From the NCBI GenBank assembly GCA_018221305.1, contig JAAOYK010000001.1, positions 1-48,625 of the forward strand: a stretch of DNA of 48,625 nucleotides. The letters are read 5' to 3'. Under the pieces are notes generated by a model that saw only the letters and a program-made list of their open reading frames with translations, ran no database searches and was not told the origin of the DNA. Shown here piece after piece: positions 30,401-37,725 of this stretch. Position 1 is the first letter of the stretch. Each line of letters starts with the position of its first letter. The translations under genes and the position numbers were made by a program. The DNA is from Candidatus Pacearchaeota archaeon. Lineage in GTDB: Archaea > Nanobdellota > Nanobdellia > Pacearchaeales > GW2011-AR1.

Positions 30401-32224
30401 GATATTAACACTTCTTCCTTCACAATTCCTTCCCTCAACAATTAAACTGACTTCTTTTCCTTTTGAAACCGGTCGTCTTGCAAATTTTGCTTCAACTAAT
30501 TCACACTCTTTAATTTCGCAATACCCTGCAGAATTGCATTCATAACCTTCTCCATATTTTTCAAAACATTCTCCACACAAAATCTCTTCATTGCACCCTG
30601 CAAAAAACCGTCCACACTCTTTATTTCCTAGTTCACTACATGTTGCAGTCTTACATCCCTCTTTGATACAAACAGTTTCTTCACAAACATATCCTACTGG
30701 ACAGTTTTCATCCACATAACACCAAGTTCTCATACACATATTATCTTCACAAATACCTCTCTCTCCGCAATCAACATCTTGTGAACATTCACTTTCCTGA
30801 CAGGTTTTACGAATATTACAAAAAAATCCTTCTCCACAATCTATAGACTCCTCACAAGATGCTTTAAGACATCTCTGATTTTCCCCGCACACATAACCTT
30901 CCTGACAATCCTCTTCTGCATAACAGTAGCCCCTAACACATATTGCACCATGACCATAACCTCCATACATGCATTTATATCCTTCTGGACACTGGGCGTC
31001 ACGTCCATAACAATCCTGCTCCATACAGATCTTATTTTCCCCATATTCTTCTGAATAATCACAAACTTCTGTCTCTTCTTCACAATCATCATTATCCTCA
31101 CAATATCCGCTAAGACAATCTACTGCACAATTTACTTTTGTTTCAGTTCCCTTACATATCCCGTCTCCACAAGTTCCTTTATCATCCCTGCAAGGACATA
31201 TACGTTTTCTTACAGAATGAGCTTCTGTGTCACAAGTAGAAGTTCCGACTCCAGAATTACATTGATAGTTTACTGCCCCCTCATTATAATAAGGTGCACC
31301 ATAGTTCCCGCTTCCAATAGCATCACATTTTGCTTCAGGATTTATTCCATTACAAACTTTACAATCTTTATCTTTAAATCCATTCATTGCTGTTTCATCA
31401 CAACCATTATGATTCCTTATAGCACAAAATTCACTACATGTTTGCCAAGCTCCTGCCACATACCAGCAATTGCCATTTAGTCTGAATGCTTCAGGGCCAC
31501 AGAGATCAATTCCCACTCTTTCAATCTCTTCAATATCCTCAAGAAATTCACATTTTCCTGTTACTTGATTACATGTTTTTCCAGTAGGGCAAGTAATACC
31601 ACAATCTATCTCATTATCACAATTATCTATGCCTATCCCACAATCTCTTCCCAACTCATTACATGTTTTTTGTATACATTCTGGCAAAGGTTCTTCTGGC
31701 TCTTCTTCCTCTTCTTTACAATCAATAGGACAAGTGTTTCTAACTTCATCCCCATTACATTTCCCGTCACCACAACTAGGTGGAAAAACAGTTTTACATT
31801 TTCCCCTAGAACATCCTGCTTCACAATCTTCAGTTCTTCTGTAGGTCATATCTTTACAATAAGCAGAAAGACGTCCAGGATTCAAACATGTAGGAATTAG
31901 TCTGTCATGCACGACCTGGGTAAGATCTGCTGAACAATAATCATAATTTCTCTCAGCACCGCACTCCTGATTTACATAACATGCAGAATAAACTCCTTTC
32001 CCATTATCACCACTTCCTCCAGAAGGAGAATAACTAGCAAGTTCTCCAACTTCTTCATCAAGCGCATCACTAGAGGATCCAAAAAAATCTTTTAACCAGT
32101 TTGTAAACGGCGAGTACCATGCTGCACTAACTGGTTGTATTGCCACAATTAAAATTATGCTTATTGCTAGAATTGTTAATATTGCACTTCTTTTTTTCAC
32201 TTTATCTTTGTTTTGTTTTATCAT
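21401..32224 (-). CDS. Giant secreted protein (3607 aa): Cys-rich arrays, LamG-like domain, zincin-like HELGH and toxin-like C-terminus
   Basis: N-terminal signal/TM SAILTILAISIILIVAIQPVSAA; >10 Cys-rich modules (CEESIDCGEGFFCNIRKTCQESECSQDVDCGERGICEDNMC...); LamG-like SYYSFNGELAIMDSLSEN...GYLFDGVNDYIAI...VCVWIKA...WHHICAAY...FGFIGA...YFKGIIDEVMIFNETL; hydrophobic segment near residues 2710-2850; VRLKHELGHSLD; His-rich C-terminal module. Confidence 0.93.
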   Translation of the reverse strand: MIKQNKDKVKKRSAILTILAISIILIVAIQPVSAAWYSPFTNWLKDFFGSSSDALDEEVGELASYSPSGGSGDNGKGVYSACYVNQECGAERNYDYCSADLTQVVHDRLIPTCLNPGRLSAYCKDMTYRRTEDCEAGCSRGKCKTVFPPSCGDGKCNGDEVRNTCPIDCKEEEEEPEEPLPECIQKTCNELGRDCGIGIDNCDNEIDCGITCPTGKTCNQVTGKCEFLEDIEEIERVGIDLCGPEAFRLNGNCWYVAGAWQTCSEFCAIRNHNGCDETAMNGFKDKDCKVCNGINPEAKCDAIGSGNYGAPYYNEGAVNYQCNSGVGTSTCDTEAHSVRKRICPCRDDKGTCGDGICKGTETKVNCAVDCLSGYCEDNDDCEEETEVCDYSEEYGENKICMEQDCYGRDAQCPEGYKCMYGGYGHGAICVRGYCYAEEDCQEGYVCGENQRCLKASCEESIDCGEGFFCNIRKTCQESECSQDVDCGERGICEDNMCMRTWCYVDENCPVGYVCEETVCIKEGCKTATCSELGNKECGRFFAGCNEEILCGECFEKYGEGYECNSAGYCEIKECELVEAKFARRPVSKGKEVSLIVEGRNCEGRSVNIQLFEKKQGNWFARMFARIFSVDREIKTENQGLASLTGNVVERVIDETTKLFEKNANKGNQKDREVKIKKLSGITGAIVQEELGPDAVPFIDDTVEVSFNLDDDIEGSDVSEYYFMVALVDDENKIDQDTAINSGTFSASEFEDADKKPSSYYSFNGELAIMDSLSENHLEVFGPELIDGISCTGYLFDGVNDYIAIKELSYGLEDDLIDEEYFKPIEQLSVCVWIKANTQIPFGPIISFDETKQWSLSIVDSGQVSWITEDRELLTNFVINDYEWHHICAAYGPTSIIDGESETVSGNYRKAVYIDGKLDKTTSASSELGLNEERFGFIGAQSRASNFNGEKGEFYFKGIIDEVMIFNETLDQENIDFYYNDFLNENAGANCLQPLYVVSVRAGSPVKNDKFSKPGSITFSHPIVGSTLCNKGSESDGESSDDSSGSDEERSIGDEIMVGDPIVPCDDATLGDEDSELESEETSVIPCTEDNTTIHQKINISIGEKCVNSPELGNIMKDYPYTFNSSANPKVITFKLRDDLTPVKKRGEKGVYFDYLYTPPTYGTFKKPRIEEGYYEWWQVNDTWGPNFTIDSWPSEYMINITIYGGENGTKSVWGHDLKNRSFPQDSINETTFSIPCIPRRTVCGIPSERLVTGLLPSSSDYGSSGDYLNHEGYGLDYMQYHTCVDELPTYHTDEDDGLYDDGSEFTLQNYRIPMHEYYCNKTDPPIAGPKPFAYGFNEGEIDKGKLRENRVCCSWPGEVLSSYPENMRGYGYNPPRRGDVYCEAKPNGEIDVFDDKYCSRNHQRMIFKNRNAEGGINPAMLNFTYHIGEFEYSQADWWIGPPFIKQGAKSNWLFRKGTFGVGCHGFKLEIQPRPSTGSGLGAFTYADSRCEQVDYDEYAEYEGKTVINPYTNTEMPVIDYATGHSKPYIYNSIEFANLQVSCEGVSYDSTHLYKGGTLTTTQSCGENTEFFAVSQKFSRIRDIKQGLNRKDRYDLIEYQDTKYKEYWDLWDELDEALTGEAKCCSYNEWFNSETNNCTPKYEDRYVWCGENTSIYWNAYFFAKRNHSLQIPYIHLKEKAFEQDDKKYLYLNPAEKLGLGFDITREIEEGEEVRFDYSISDGNLSFVTSGKDKTAICKIKNERKECRYLFSEEEVEAIYFHIVNGSFDNFTLNITFEKMDYISDDEILVERNKKNITAFEQLGEKPTFLIDDNDYKDILQYVPVLMWQNQMDEDWCEKIAEGKCGYPYLIYHRESENLDPGIFLDDPDGQWRDSEGVHDSIKSFIENYKPDSVYGILTEESFEQRVVSAITLEKIHSGTKGLYTEHWWKDAWSENGAIIIMGQFADESSRYKGALLASTIASYMNAPIIYSEDVSRYLNVFKNKFIFQVGSCTECPDNLEEENVFVGLDEVTMLINPEMGTVPDDNLLRKYLARINFENFYLINPKDFSEDYCEKQAFTGVINLDSEESTFVPNVCEFDMCDEHLYEELYCKNSVLVSSSAFVDDAHILMIEPEKSFSERDVEQIKERQEKLFEQLDVILAQDPDLAYNPNEEVESIVSELQDLNTRADQMVFESFDIEHETKELIEEEIEEVYDEKSNLPTSGAILADPSAVHTVGQTWNQNLLLQEDVLKLSSPYNRDMSYFDTIRENPKTPKTFSMPYREHSVTPSLMTALKFRGVFATDECSGQDITNFEDIELLPETHLMIQLMYLMYQDGQYSKDGAPAELHFLFDAVNMGGEFKTPEELEIFFASNHPTALTNPAVEGWNPNKISCMMKQSIPRRTVLHDILGSLDYGESMDYDKSKIPYVFPYTSQLMATTYYYNIMNRLKYGLMSSLEGYYTINGILKEDTFERTRAPNDIEYTVNWLLPEIDDAMYEYEVAYYMGRNLNYLTEATRESIKYIRELQESQIGIHYEYLEYFTTNNDPTDIFDYSRVEAYKYNIKLINEEIRREVSRFTWINGQEFKENCGDPFLFDEKGEVSSRANLDPDLIDYDGLRILCNTGIENAIKSQLKANQERLLDYIQDTKEMIHCMHTRPAEFYESMSPKSITEDDPYKRCVVDLELHKLLENSPAAPLFPRLQENDLRAKKFDTANQFLLGASEELKQRQEIDQKMETEAEIYVTTMLVMFSLGYGTAAAEVSAASIALIQGRGITTKAALGLINYGIDIIWLGKDIKDTRYLCQDALNSFETPIGLQAKGNINVGPNVVRDHWACARAVGWTSLQAALVFAPILKKPSSVQIFESTEAGTKLTKNLDALRHAKVQSNYDDLFKKTGAFNVHLKRIADKGGEINPAIMKDYLDEVSETLRSYKASVDPTFEYIIDFKNNKIIFKSGNNPIGQAAEIMNRRGGQLVLDPTDVNRILYPNLDDATQTLYLGVGDIGELDLGSIGLEVRLKHELGHSLDLLRLRSGQQSSANIIFHPRVDVTDEFVASLPKAYQKSAVWVQELNSYKRSLVARNKELFDFQRYFDGEEVARFAGKTSHEVYGELGQIINKDFLPEVGQFGMGGGDSYFLRSLAEYMTKTSDETIGTIARITSSSDAVVGKYTGIYTDEALDAVLIKFSGDSDVYLAIKPKIYNDGTIKNLEFSIHGERLYSEANVLNLDVGGKNMFEEVENMISSGTVTSNNLDDLKKLIDDQVITQLHQSKTTSINTREAVQGISNANYKLSELINAKSEMMTVRGQYAIDVNHDTPHLRARISDAIEELRDEIAHIKTKTPLDELATPRALNKFSQAKEAVLHVRPNKLDIKHASLDDLVGEMHNKIALSFDELGDPIRVERGISDTEAKTLYNRLIDDGYSGEALTTKLESMGMDSQLANGIPEGFGYEHALEGHFQLEGGQRYFDSVEEFDNSLVDAIQNFEIESKYLHGGKPRKTLFRYSKKGNNAFTVTPFHSETGHFITHFRTTPERFVTDYAGYYRSNAIPWENNAFWDPTTTRSGPGNIFLWIGKERNGGNIFMQIEKSTDGERAFRLLKQENLPAGLEAFDRGTFLNKYLGSGSGQHLFEKVI

Positions 32225-32227
32225 GTT

Positions 32228-32452
32228 TTAAGTTTTATCCGGTTTTGATATCTCCTTTGTTTTATCTATTAATTTTGTAATATCTTTTATGCTTGGAACT
32301 TGTAATTTTTTAAGAATTATTGTATCTCCTTCTCCGACAACCATAAATTTATCTCCCTGATCTATTAAGAGTTTTTCCCTAATACCTAGTGGGATGACAA
32401 CCTGACCTCTAGAACTAATACTAGTTATCTCTAGTTTTTCCTTTTTTTTCAT
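32228..32452 (-). CDS. AbrB/MazE/SpoVT-type DNA-binding protein
   Basis: 74 aa; ITSISSRGQVVIPLGIREKLLIDQGDKFMVVGEGDTIILKK is a typical swapped-hairpin AbrB motif. Confidence 0.9.
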   Translation of the reverse strand: MKKKEKLEITSISSRGQVVIPLGIREKLLIDQGDKFMVVGEGDTIILKKLQVPSIKDITKLIDKTKEISKPDKT

Positions 32453-32636
32453 GGTATATTAAAAATAAGATTATCTTACTAGTAAGATTAACTCCTTTAT
32501 AAAGTTTTGCTCAGAATTTTAACCAAAACCTTTTTAACTTGTACTTTTTTATTATTTTTAAGCCTTAAGGGAATGAAGAGTTCTGTGATAAATACTAAAT
32601 ATATAATAATAATATATTAGAGGAAACAACAATAAT

Positions 32637-33785
32637 ATGGGAGTACCACGACCAGTTGAGGAAGGAATTATTATAAGACCAGATGATGTTACACCCTCTT
32701 CTCCTGATATGGATGTTATTGGTGTATGTAATCCTGGAGCAGTGCTTCATGTTGATGAGCATGGTAATGAAAAAATTATTCTTTTACTTCGTGTAATAGA
32801 ACGAACAAATTCTGAATTTAAACGTCATATTGCGTCCCCTCAAGCTATTAACAAGCCTGGCGAAAAGTTTAATGTACGCTGGGAATGGGATAGAGCAGGA
32901 AAAGATGCTAGAATTGATGGTCCTGGTTCTTTGATTACTATAGAACTTGAAGAACGTATACGTCCTACTTTTATTTCTCACTTACGTTTGGCAACAAGCA
33001 TAGACGGTATAAATTTTAAAGTAAGCGAAAAGCCCTCTTTTTATCCAGAATATAGTTATGAAAATTATGGTATTGAAGATGCACGTATTACAAAGCTAAG
33101 TCATGCATTAGACGTTGAAGGTACTCATTATAAATATCTTATTAGTTATGTTGCAGTATCAAATCATCATGATGTTTGTACTGCGTTTACTGTAACTAAT
33201 GATTTTAAGAAATTTGTCAGACTTCCTGCAAAAAATCCTGACATTGCATTTTTTGCGCCAAGCAAAGATGTTGTAGTTTTCCCAAAAAAGTTCACAAACC
33301 CTCGTACAGGTAGAAACGAATTTGTAGCTTTAACACGTCCAACAGGTTCTGCTGGTTACATGGTTCCAAGCATTTTTTTGTCATATTCAACAGATCTGGT
33401 TCATTGGGGAGATCATAAGTTATTAATTAAGGGGGATGAAAAAGGTCATGTTGGTGGAGGTCCAGCACCTATAGAATGTAGTGACGGTTGGTTAATTTTA
33501 GACCATCAACACCGTTATCTAAAAAGTGGATCAAAAGAATATGTCGGACGCGCGTTCATAGTAGATAAAGAAAACCCATTAAAAATTTTAAAAAAGTCTG
33601 ATGAATTTTTAGAGCCTCACCTAAGATTTCATACAAAAGCAATAGTTAACAATGTAACTTTTCCAAGCGGGGCTTTTATCAAAGATGACAAGCTTTTTGT
33701 TTATACAGGTGAAAATGATGTAGCTATCGGTGTTCATATTTATGACTTAGACGAATTCATGAAATTTTTAGAGCCTGTTGAATAG
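32637..33785 (+). CDS. GH130-family glycoside phosphorylase/hydrolase
   Basis: 382 aa; VCNPGAVLHVD...GIEDARITKL...YLISYVAVS...DVVVFPKKF...RPTG...GHVGGGPAPIECSDGWLILDHQHRY pattern of the GH130 five-bladed propeller. Confidence 0.85.
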   Translation: MGVPRPVEEGIIIRPDDVTPSSPDMDVIGVCNPGAVLHVDEHGNEKIILLLRVIERTNSEFKRHIASPQAINKPGEKFNVRWEWDRAGKDARIDGPGSLITIELEERIRPTFISHLRLATSIDGINFKVSEKPSFYPEYSYENYGIEDARITKLSHALDVEGTHYKYLISYVAVSNHHDVCTAFTVTNDFKKFVRLPAKNPDIAFFAPSKDVVVFPKKFTNPRTGRNEFVALTRPTGSAGYMVPSIFLSYSTDLVHWGDHKLLIKGDEKGHVGGGPAPIECSDGWLILDHQHRYLKSGSKEYVGRAFIVDKENPLKILKKSDEFLEPHLRFHTKAIVNNVTFPSGAFIKDDKLFVYTGENDVAIGVHIYDLDEFMKFLEPVE

Positions 33786-33841
33786 GTCTGCAAATAATTT
33801 TTAAAAACATTTATATCTAACTTTATCTTAAATTTATTAAT

Positions 33842-34207
33842 ATGAAACTAAAACTCTCAGGAATAATTGCTTCAATCATCAGCTTCATCTTGTCCCTCAT
33901 ATTCATAATATTTACAAATATATTTACAATAGAAGGTTTAGTTTCTTTTAGGCAATCACTTCGCTCTAACATCCCTTTTTTATGGGTATTTTATAATTTC
34001 TTAGTAAAATTATTTTTATTGCCCTTATCTGCCTTAAACCTGATTGGAATAAATCTAATAAATCCTTATGCAACAATTTCTCCTATTTCAAAATCTATTA
34101 TAGGATACCCAATTGCAATAATTTTTTGGATAATAATATTTTACTTTTTAGGAATATTGATAGGATTTATAATCAACAAATTTAAAAAGAAAAATACTAA
34201 CAAATAA
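33842..34207 (+). CDS. Small polytopic membrane protein, unknown
   Basis: 121-aa ORF with three hydrophobic segments and TATA-like sequence upstream (catttatatc). Confidence 0.55.
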   Translation: MKLKLSGIIASIISFILSLIFIIFTNIFTIEGLVSFRQSLRSNIPFLWVFYNFLVKLFLLPLSALNLIGINLINPYATISPISKSIIGYPIAIIFWIIIFYFLGILIGFIINKFKKKNTNK

Positions 34208-34208
34208 T

Positions 34209-34988
34209 TTACTTCCCAACTCTTTTCTTTATCGCTTCCACCAATCGATCAGGTTCTTCCACTGATACATATACGGTCATATTCTCAGTTTTTGGCATAA
34301 TTTTTTTCATAAATTCATCATATTTATATCCCATGCCTCCAAATGCTTGTTTTTCAAAAGCATGCTTGACAAATTCCATTTTTTTGAAAGTGATGGCTAC
34401 AGTTTTGTTAACATCCATTGCATAATTATACTTAAAAGCGTTTTTGATTATTTGAAGATAAAATGTTTTTTTCTCTTTCCAATCTTTTACGATTTTTGGG
34501 ATTTCTGCGATCCTCATTCTAAATGGCCCAATATTAATCCTTACAGTAAGACCATATAAGGCTCTGTTCTTTTTTACTGATTCTTTTTCTTTTTTATCTG
34601 TAACTTTGTAAACATTGTTTATATTATTAAGAAGAGATGAAACAATCAGTAATTTTCTTGTAGAAACCCATTCATAACCTTGTCCTTGAAATTCTGGAAA
34701 ATGATATCCTTTCCATCCAGATCTTGGGATTTGGATACTTTTTTCGTTTATTAGAACAACATTTTTTGGCAAAACTAATCCTAAAGTATATGCAACAATT
34801 GAGAAAAATGAAGCACATCCTGAAAATAATCCAAATAGTATAATAACTGGATTATAATTACCTAAAAGGACCAATGTAAGTAAAGTAATAAAAATACTTA
34901 AGAAAATAATTATAAAAATTAAAAGACCAAGGGTTTGTCTAAAAAATGCTCCTTTTGGTATTTTAAATTTTTGTACTTCCATTTGCAT
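34209..34988 (-). CDS. Membrane-anchored hypothetical protein
   Basis: 259 aa; two N-terminal TM helices followed by a soluble domain. Confidence 0.65.
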   Translation of the reverse strand: MQMEVQKFKIPKGAFFRQTLGLLIFIIIFLSIFITLLTLVLLGNYNPVIILFGLFSGCASFFSIVAYTLGLVLPKNVVLINEKSIQIPRSGWKGYHFPEFQGQGYEWVSTRKLLIVSSLLNNINNVYKVTDKKEKESVKKNRALYGLTVRINIGPFRMRIAEIPKIVKDWKEKKTFYLQIIKNAFKYNYAMDVNKTVAITFKKMEFVKHAFEKQAFGGMGYKYDEFMKKIMPKTENMTVYVSVEEPDRLVEAIKKRVGK

Positions 34989-35008
34989 CTGTTGAATAAT
35001 GTTTTTTG

Positions 35009-35116
35009 CTAACCTGTCTTTTTGGTTTTTCTTTTTTGTATCTTCTTTATAACCTGTACTACTAAAATTGTAGTAAAAGTTACAATGCTTAGTTTTGCAA
35101 TGTTTTCTATCACCAT
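35009..35116 (-). CDS. Possible 35-aa membrane microprotein (missed by ORF track)
   Basis: Manual translation: MVIENIAKLSIVTFTTILVVQVIKKIQKRKTKKTG*; hydrophobic helix plus basic tail. Confidence 0.35.
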   Translation of the reverse strand: MVIENIAKLSIVTFTTILVVQVIKKIQKRKTKKTG

Positions 35117-35148
35117 TTTCTGTTAATACTAATAAGAATATATTATAT

Positions 35149-35733
35149 TTAAGCTTTCACATCCAATTTGTCAGAAGGAATTGCCTGCATTATTTCTTCT
35201 TTATGCATTGGTAAATTAAACTTATCACGCATAATTTTTGCAATCTTGTCTGTTGCTTCTTCTTTTTTCATTTTGCCTTGCTTAATTTTTACTAAAACTT
35301 TTTCATGACCATTAGTAGGAACTGCCCGCAATTTTCTTTTTTGAATTATTAAAACCAGTTCAGGTTTTATGTGCATGACTTCTTTTTTTCCTTTTACTCC
35401 AAAAGTTCCAGTTTTCATTGATTTTATTTTATAAATTTGGTCTCCTTTAAATACGTCAATATCTATCTTTTTATTACCTTTTTTCCATGCTTGAGAAAAA
35501 CATCCAGTAAATATGGCAGTTTCTTCCATGTCTTTCTTTGAGGGCCTTTCATTTTGGATTATCATGAACGGACTTCCTGGTTTTGTTGTATGCATTACTG
35601 TATATTCTGGTCTTGAGAAATGTTTTAATGCTGCCTCGTTTTGTTCATCACTTTTACCACCAACTACTAATGTGTTGTCTGAGGTAAAGAACCATCTATA
35701 ATTTCTATAATCTTTTTTAGGTCTAAGTTTCAT
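35149..35733 (-). CDS. Stand-alone NFACT-R (RqcH/NEMF C-terminal-type RNA-binding) domain protein
   Basis: 194 aa; YRNYRWFFTSDNTLVVGGKSDEQNEAALKHFSRPEYTVMHTTKPGSPFMIIQNERPSKKDMEETAIFTGCFSQAWKKG...FKGDQIYKIKSMKTGTFGVKGKKE. Confidence 0.85.
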   Translation of the reverse strand: MKLRPKKDYRNYRWFFTSDNTLVVGGKSDEQNEAALKHFSRPEYTVMHTTKPGSPFMIIQNERPSKKDMEETAIFTGCFSQAWKKGNKKIDIDVFKGDQIYKIKSMKTGTFGVKGKKEVMHIKPELVLIIQKRKLRAVPTNGHEKVLVKIKQGKMKKEEATDKIAKIMRDKFNLPMHKEEIMQAIPSDKLDVKA

Positions 35734-35883
35734 TAAACTCTAAGAAAAAGATCGTTTTTAAGAGTTTTGGATATTATTCTTAACTAAAAATTGTTCTAAA
35801 TTCACCTTTTAAAGATTTAGATAATAATCTATTTGGTTCATTATTAGAGAAAAGCTTTTAAATTAAATCTTTTAACTACGGTT

Positions 35884-37725
35884 ATGATACCTAGATATTT
35901 CAGCGGGGTTGATATTGGTTCAGAGTTTATGCATTGCGCAACCCTTGATGAAAATGGTTTATTAGTTGCAGCACCAAAGTCAGTCATGCATTTTGGAGAT
36001 CCTGGGAAATCTTTGCAAGGATCGCTTAAAATTCTTAAAGAATCGGGAATAAATGAGGATAATACTCAGTTCGCGTTCACAGGTAATGTGGGAAAAATAT
36101 TTGCCAAGTCTACGAATAGCAAATATTATCCAGACACCTTAACAGTTCCAGGTGGCGCACATTATCTTTCTCCAAGTTCTAGTTATGTTTTTCATATCGG
36201 GGCAAAAGATCCATACTTTTTTGAAGTTGGTACTATAAACAATGAAGAATTGTTTGTTCCAGATGATGGTACCGGGACAAAGTGTGGCGGAGGTTCTGGT
36301 ATACTTTTAACAAAACAATGTAGGCGCTTTTTTGATAATATTATCCAAAATTCATGTTCTCCTCAAGAGCGTCTTGAAAAGATGTATGATGCTGCAGAAA
36401 AAACTGCTAAGGAATATAAAAATGATATTGATGTGGGGGGAAGATGTGGAGTAGTTATTCAGTCAGACATGATACATTTACAAAATAGTGGAGTATCTAT
36501 GCAGGACATTTTAATGGGCTTGTTTAGTCGTGTTGCTAAAAATTATATAAGTGATGTAATAAGGGTGCGCAACTTGGATAAAAAAAAGACAGCAGTCGTG
36601 ACCGGAGGTGTCGGGTTTAATTCGTTGGTTGTAGAGCGCCTGCAAAAGTATGCTAATTTGAATATTGATCTACCACAAAACCATGAAAAAGCAGGAGCAA
36701 TAGGTGCTGCTTTAAGGGTAAAAGGATCAGAATTAGAAAAAAAAGTGTCTTTTGCACATCTTGGCTCTATTAAATCTAAACAAAGAGATGAATTGTTGTA
36801 TGCCCCTGCACTTAAAGATTCTTTACCTTTAATTAATCTTTTCAAAGAATCAGGAAGTTATAAGCATGGAGATTTAAATGTTTTCCAGAGTCCAATCGTA
36901 AAATTTCCTGTAGTTTTTGGTATTGATGGTGGTTCAACAACAACTAAGGCTGTCATCCTAGGTGCAGAAAATTTAGACTATATAGCAGAAATTTGTATTG
37001 AAACTAATGGCCGGCCTTTGCATGCTGCGCAAAACGTTTTTAGACAGATAAAAGATTATTTTGGTGACAAATTAGATGTACAAGCTGCATGTTATACCGG
37101 ATCTTCTGGCGCGTTTTATAAAAAATTGTTTTCACCAAATAAAAATGGAGAATCACTAGACACTGTGGTTGATGAAATAACCTGTCATGCAACAGGTGTT
37201 AGAAATTTTGATAATACTGTAGACACTATTTTTGAGCTGGGTGGGCAAGATGCAAAGTTTACTTTGTTTGATAAATCTGGACGCGTTGTAAAAAAAGCTA
37301 AAATGAATTTAAGTTGTATGGCAGGAACTGGTCAAACTATGCAAAACATGATTCAAATGATTGGTCTTGATTTTAAAAGCTATGAAGAACTTGCATTAAA
37401 AGCAGAAAAGACTCCTGTTGTTGATGATACGTGCGGTGTTTTTACAGAAGCAGGCATTGCAAAATTAGTTTCATTAGGGCTCCCGAAATCTGAAGTTGCA
37501 GCAGGAGTAGCGTATGGATTTATTGGTGGTTATGTAAACAAGTTTGTAGGTAACGAATCTTTTGGTGACTCAATTTCTGCTCAAGGAGGCCCTTTTAATG
37601 GGTTAGCAAATTTAGCAGCTTTAGCAGCGCATACTAATACAAAAATAAATGCATTTCCTCACCGGCAATTGTTTGGCGCATATGGCGCTGCATTGCAGGC
37701 ACATGAACAATTAAAAAATGGTTAA
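35884..37725 (+). CDS. BadF/BadG/BcrA/BcrD-family ATPase (2-hydroxyacyl-CoA dehydratase activase-like), two ASKHA domains
   Basis: 613 aa; FSGVDIGSEF... and VFGIDGGSTTTKAVIL; ELGGQDAKF; CMAGTGQTMQNMIQMIGL; DDTCGVFTEAGIAKL. Confidence 0.9.
   Translation: MIPRYFSGVDIGSEFMHCATLDENGLLVAAPKSVMHFGDPGKSLQGSLKILKESGINEDNTQFAFTGNVGKIFAKSTNSKYYPDTLTVPGGAHYLSPSSSYVFHIGAKDPYFFEVGTINNEELFVPDDGTGTKCGGGSGILLTKQCRRFFDNIIQNSCSPQERLEKMYDAAEKTAKEYKNDIDVGGRCGVVIQSDMIHLQNSGVSMQDILMGLFSRVAKNYISDVIRVRNLDKKKTAVVTGGVGFNSLVVERLQKYANLNIDLPQNHEKAGAIGAALRVKGSELEKKVSFAHLGSIKSKQRDELLYAPALKDSLPLINLFKESGSYKHGDLNVFQSPIVKFPVVFGIDGGSTTTKAVILGAENLDYIAEICIETNGRPLHAAQNVFRQIKDYFGDKLDVQAACYTGSSGAFYKKLFSPNKNGESLDTVVDEITCHATGVRNFDNTVDTIFELGGQDAKFTLFDKSGRVVKKAKMNLSCMAGTGQTMQNMIQMIGLDFKSYEELALKAEKTPVVDDTCGVFTEAGIAKLVSLGLPKSEVAAGVAYGFIGGYVNKFVGNESFGDSISAQGGPFNGLANLAALAAHTNTKINAFPHRQLFGAYGAALQAHEQLKNG

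Noticed and set aside
23795-31900. Small ORFs on either strand inside the 3607-aa gene
   Set aside because: Out-of-frame or antisense readings of a long, compositionally coherent coding sequence.
36543-36845. 100-aa minus-strand ORF
   Set aside because: Antisense to the activase ATPase with no recognisable features.
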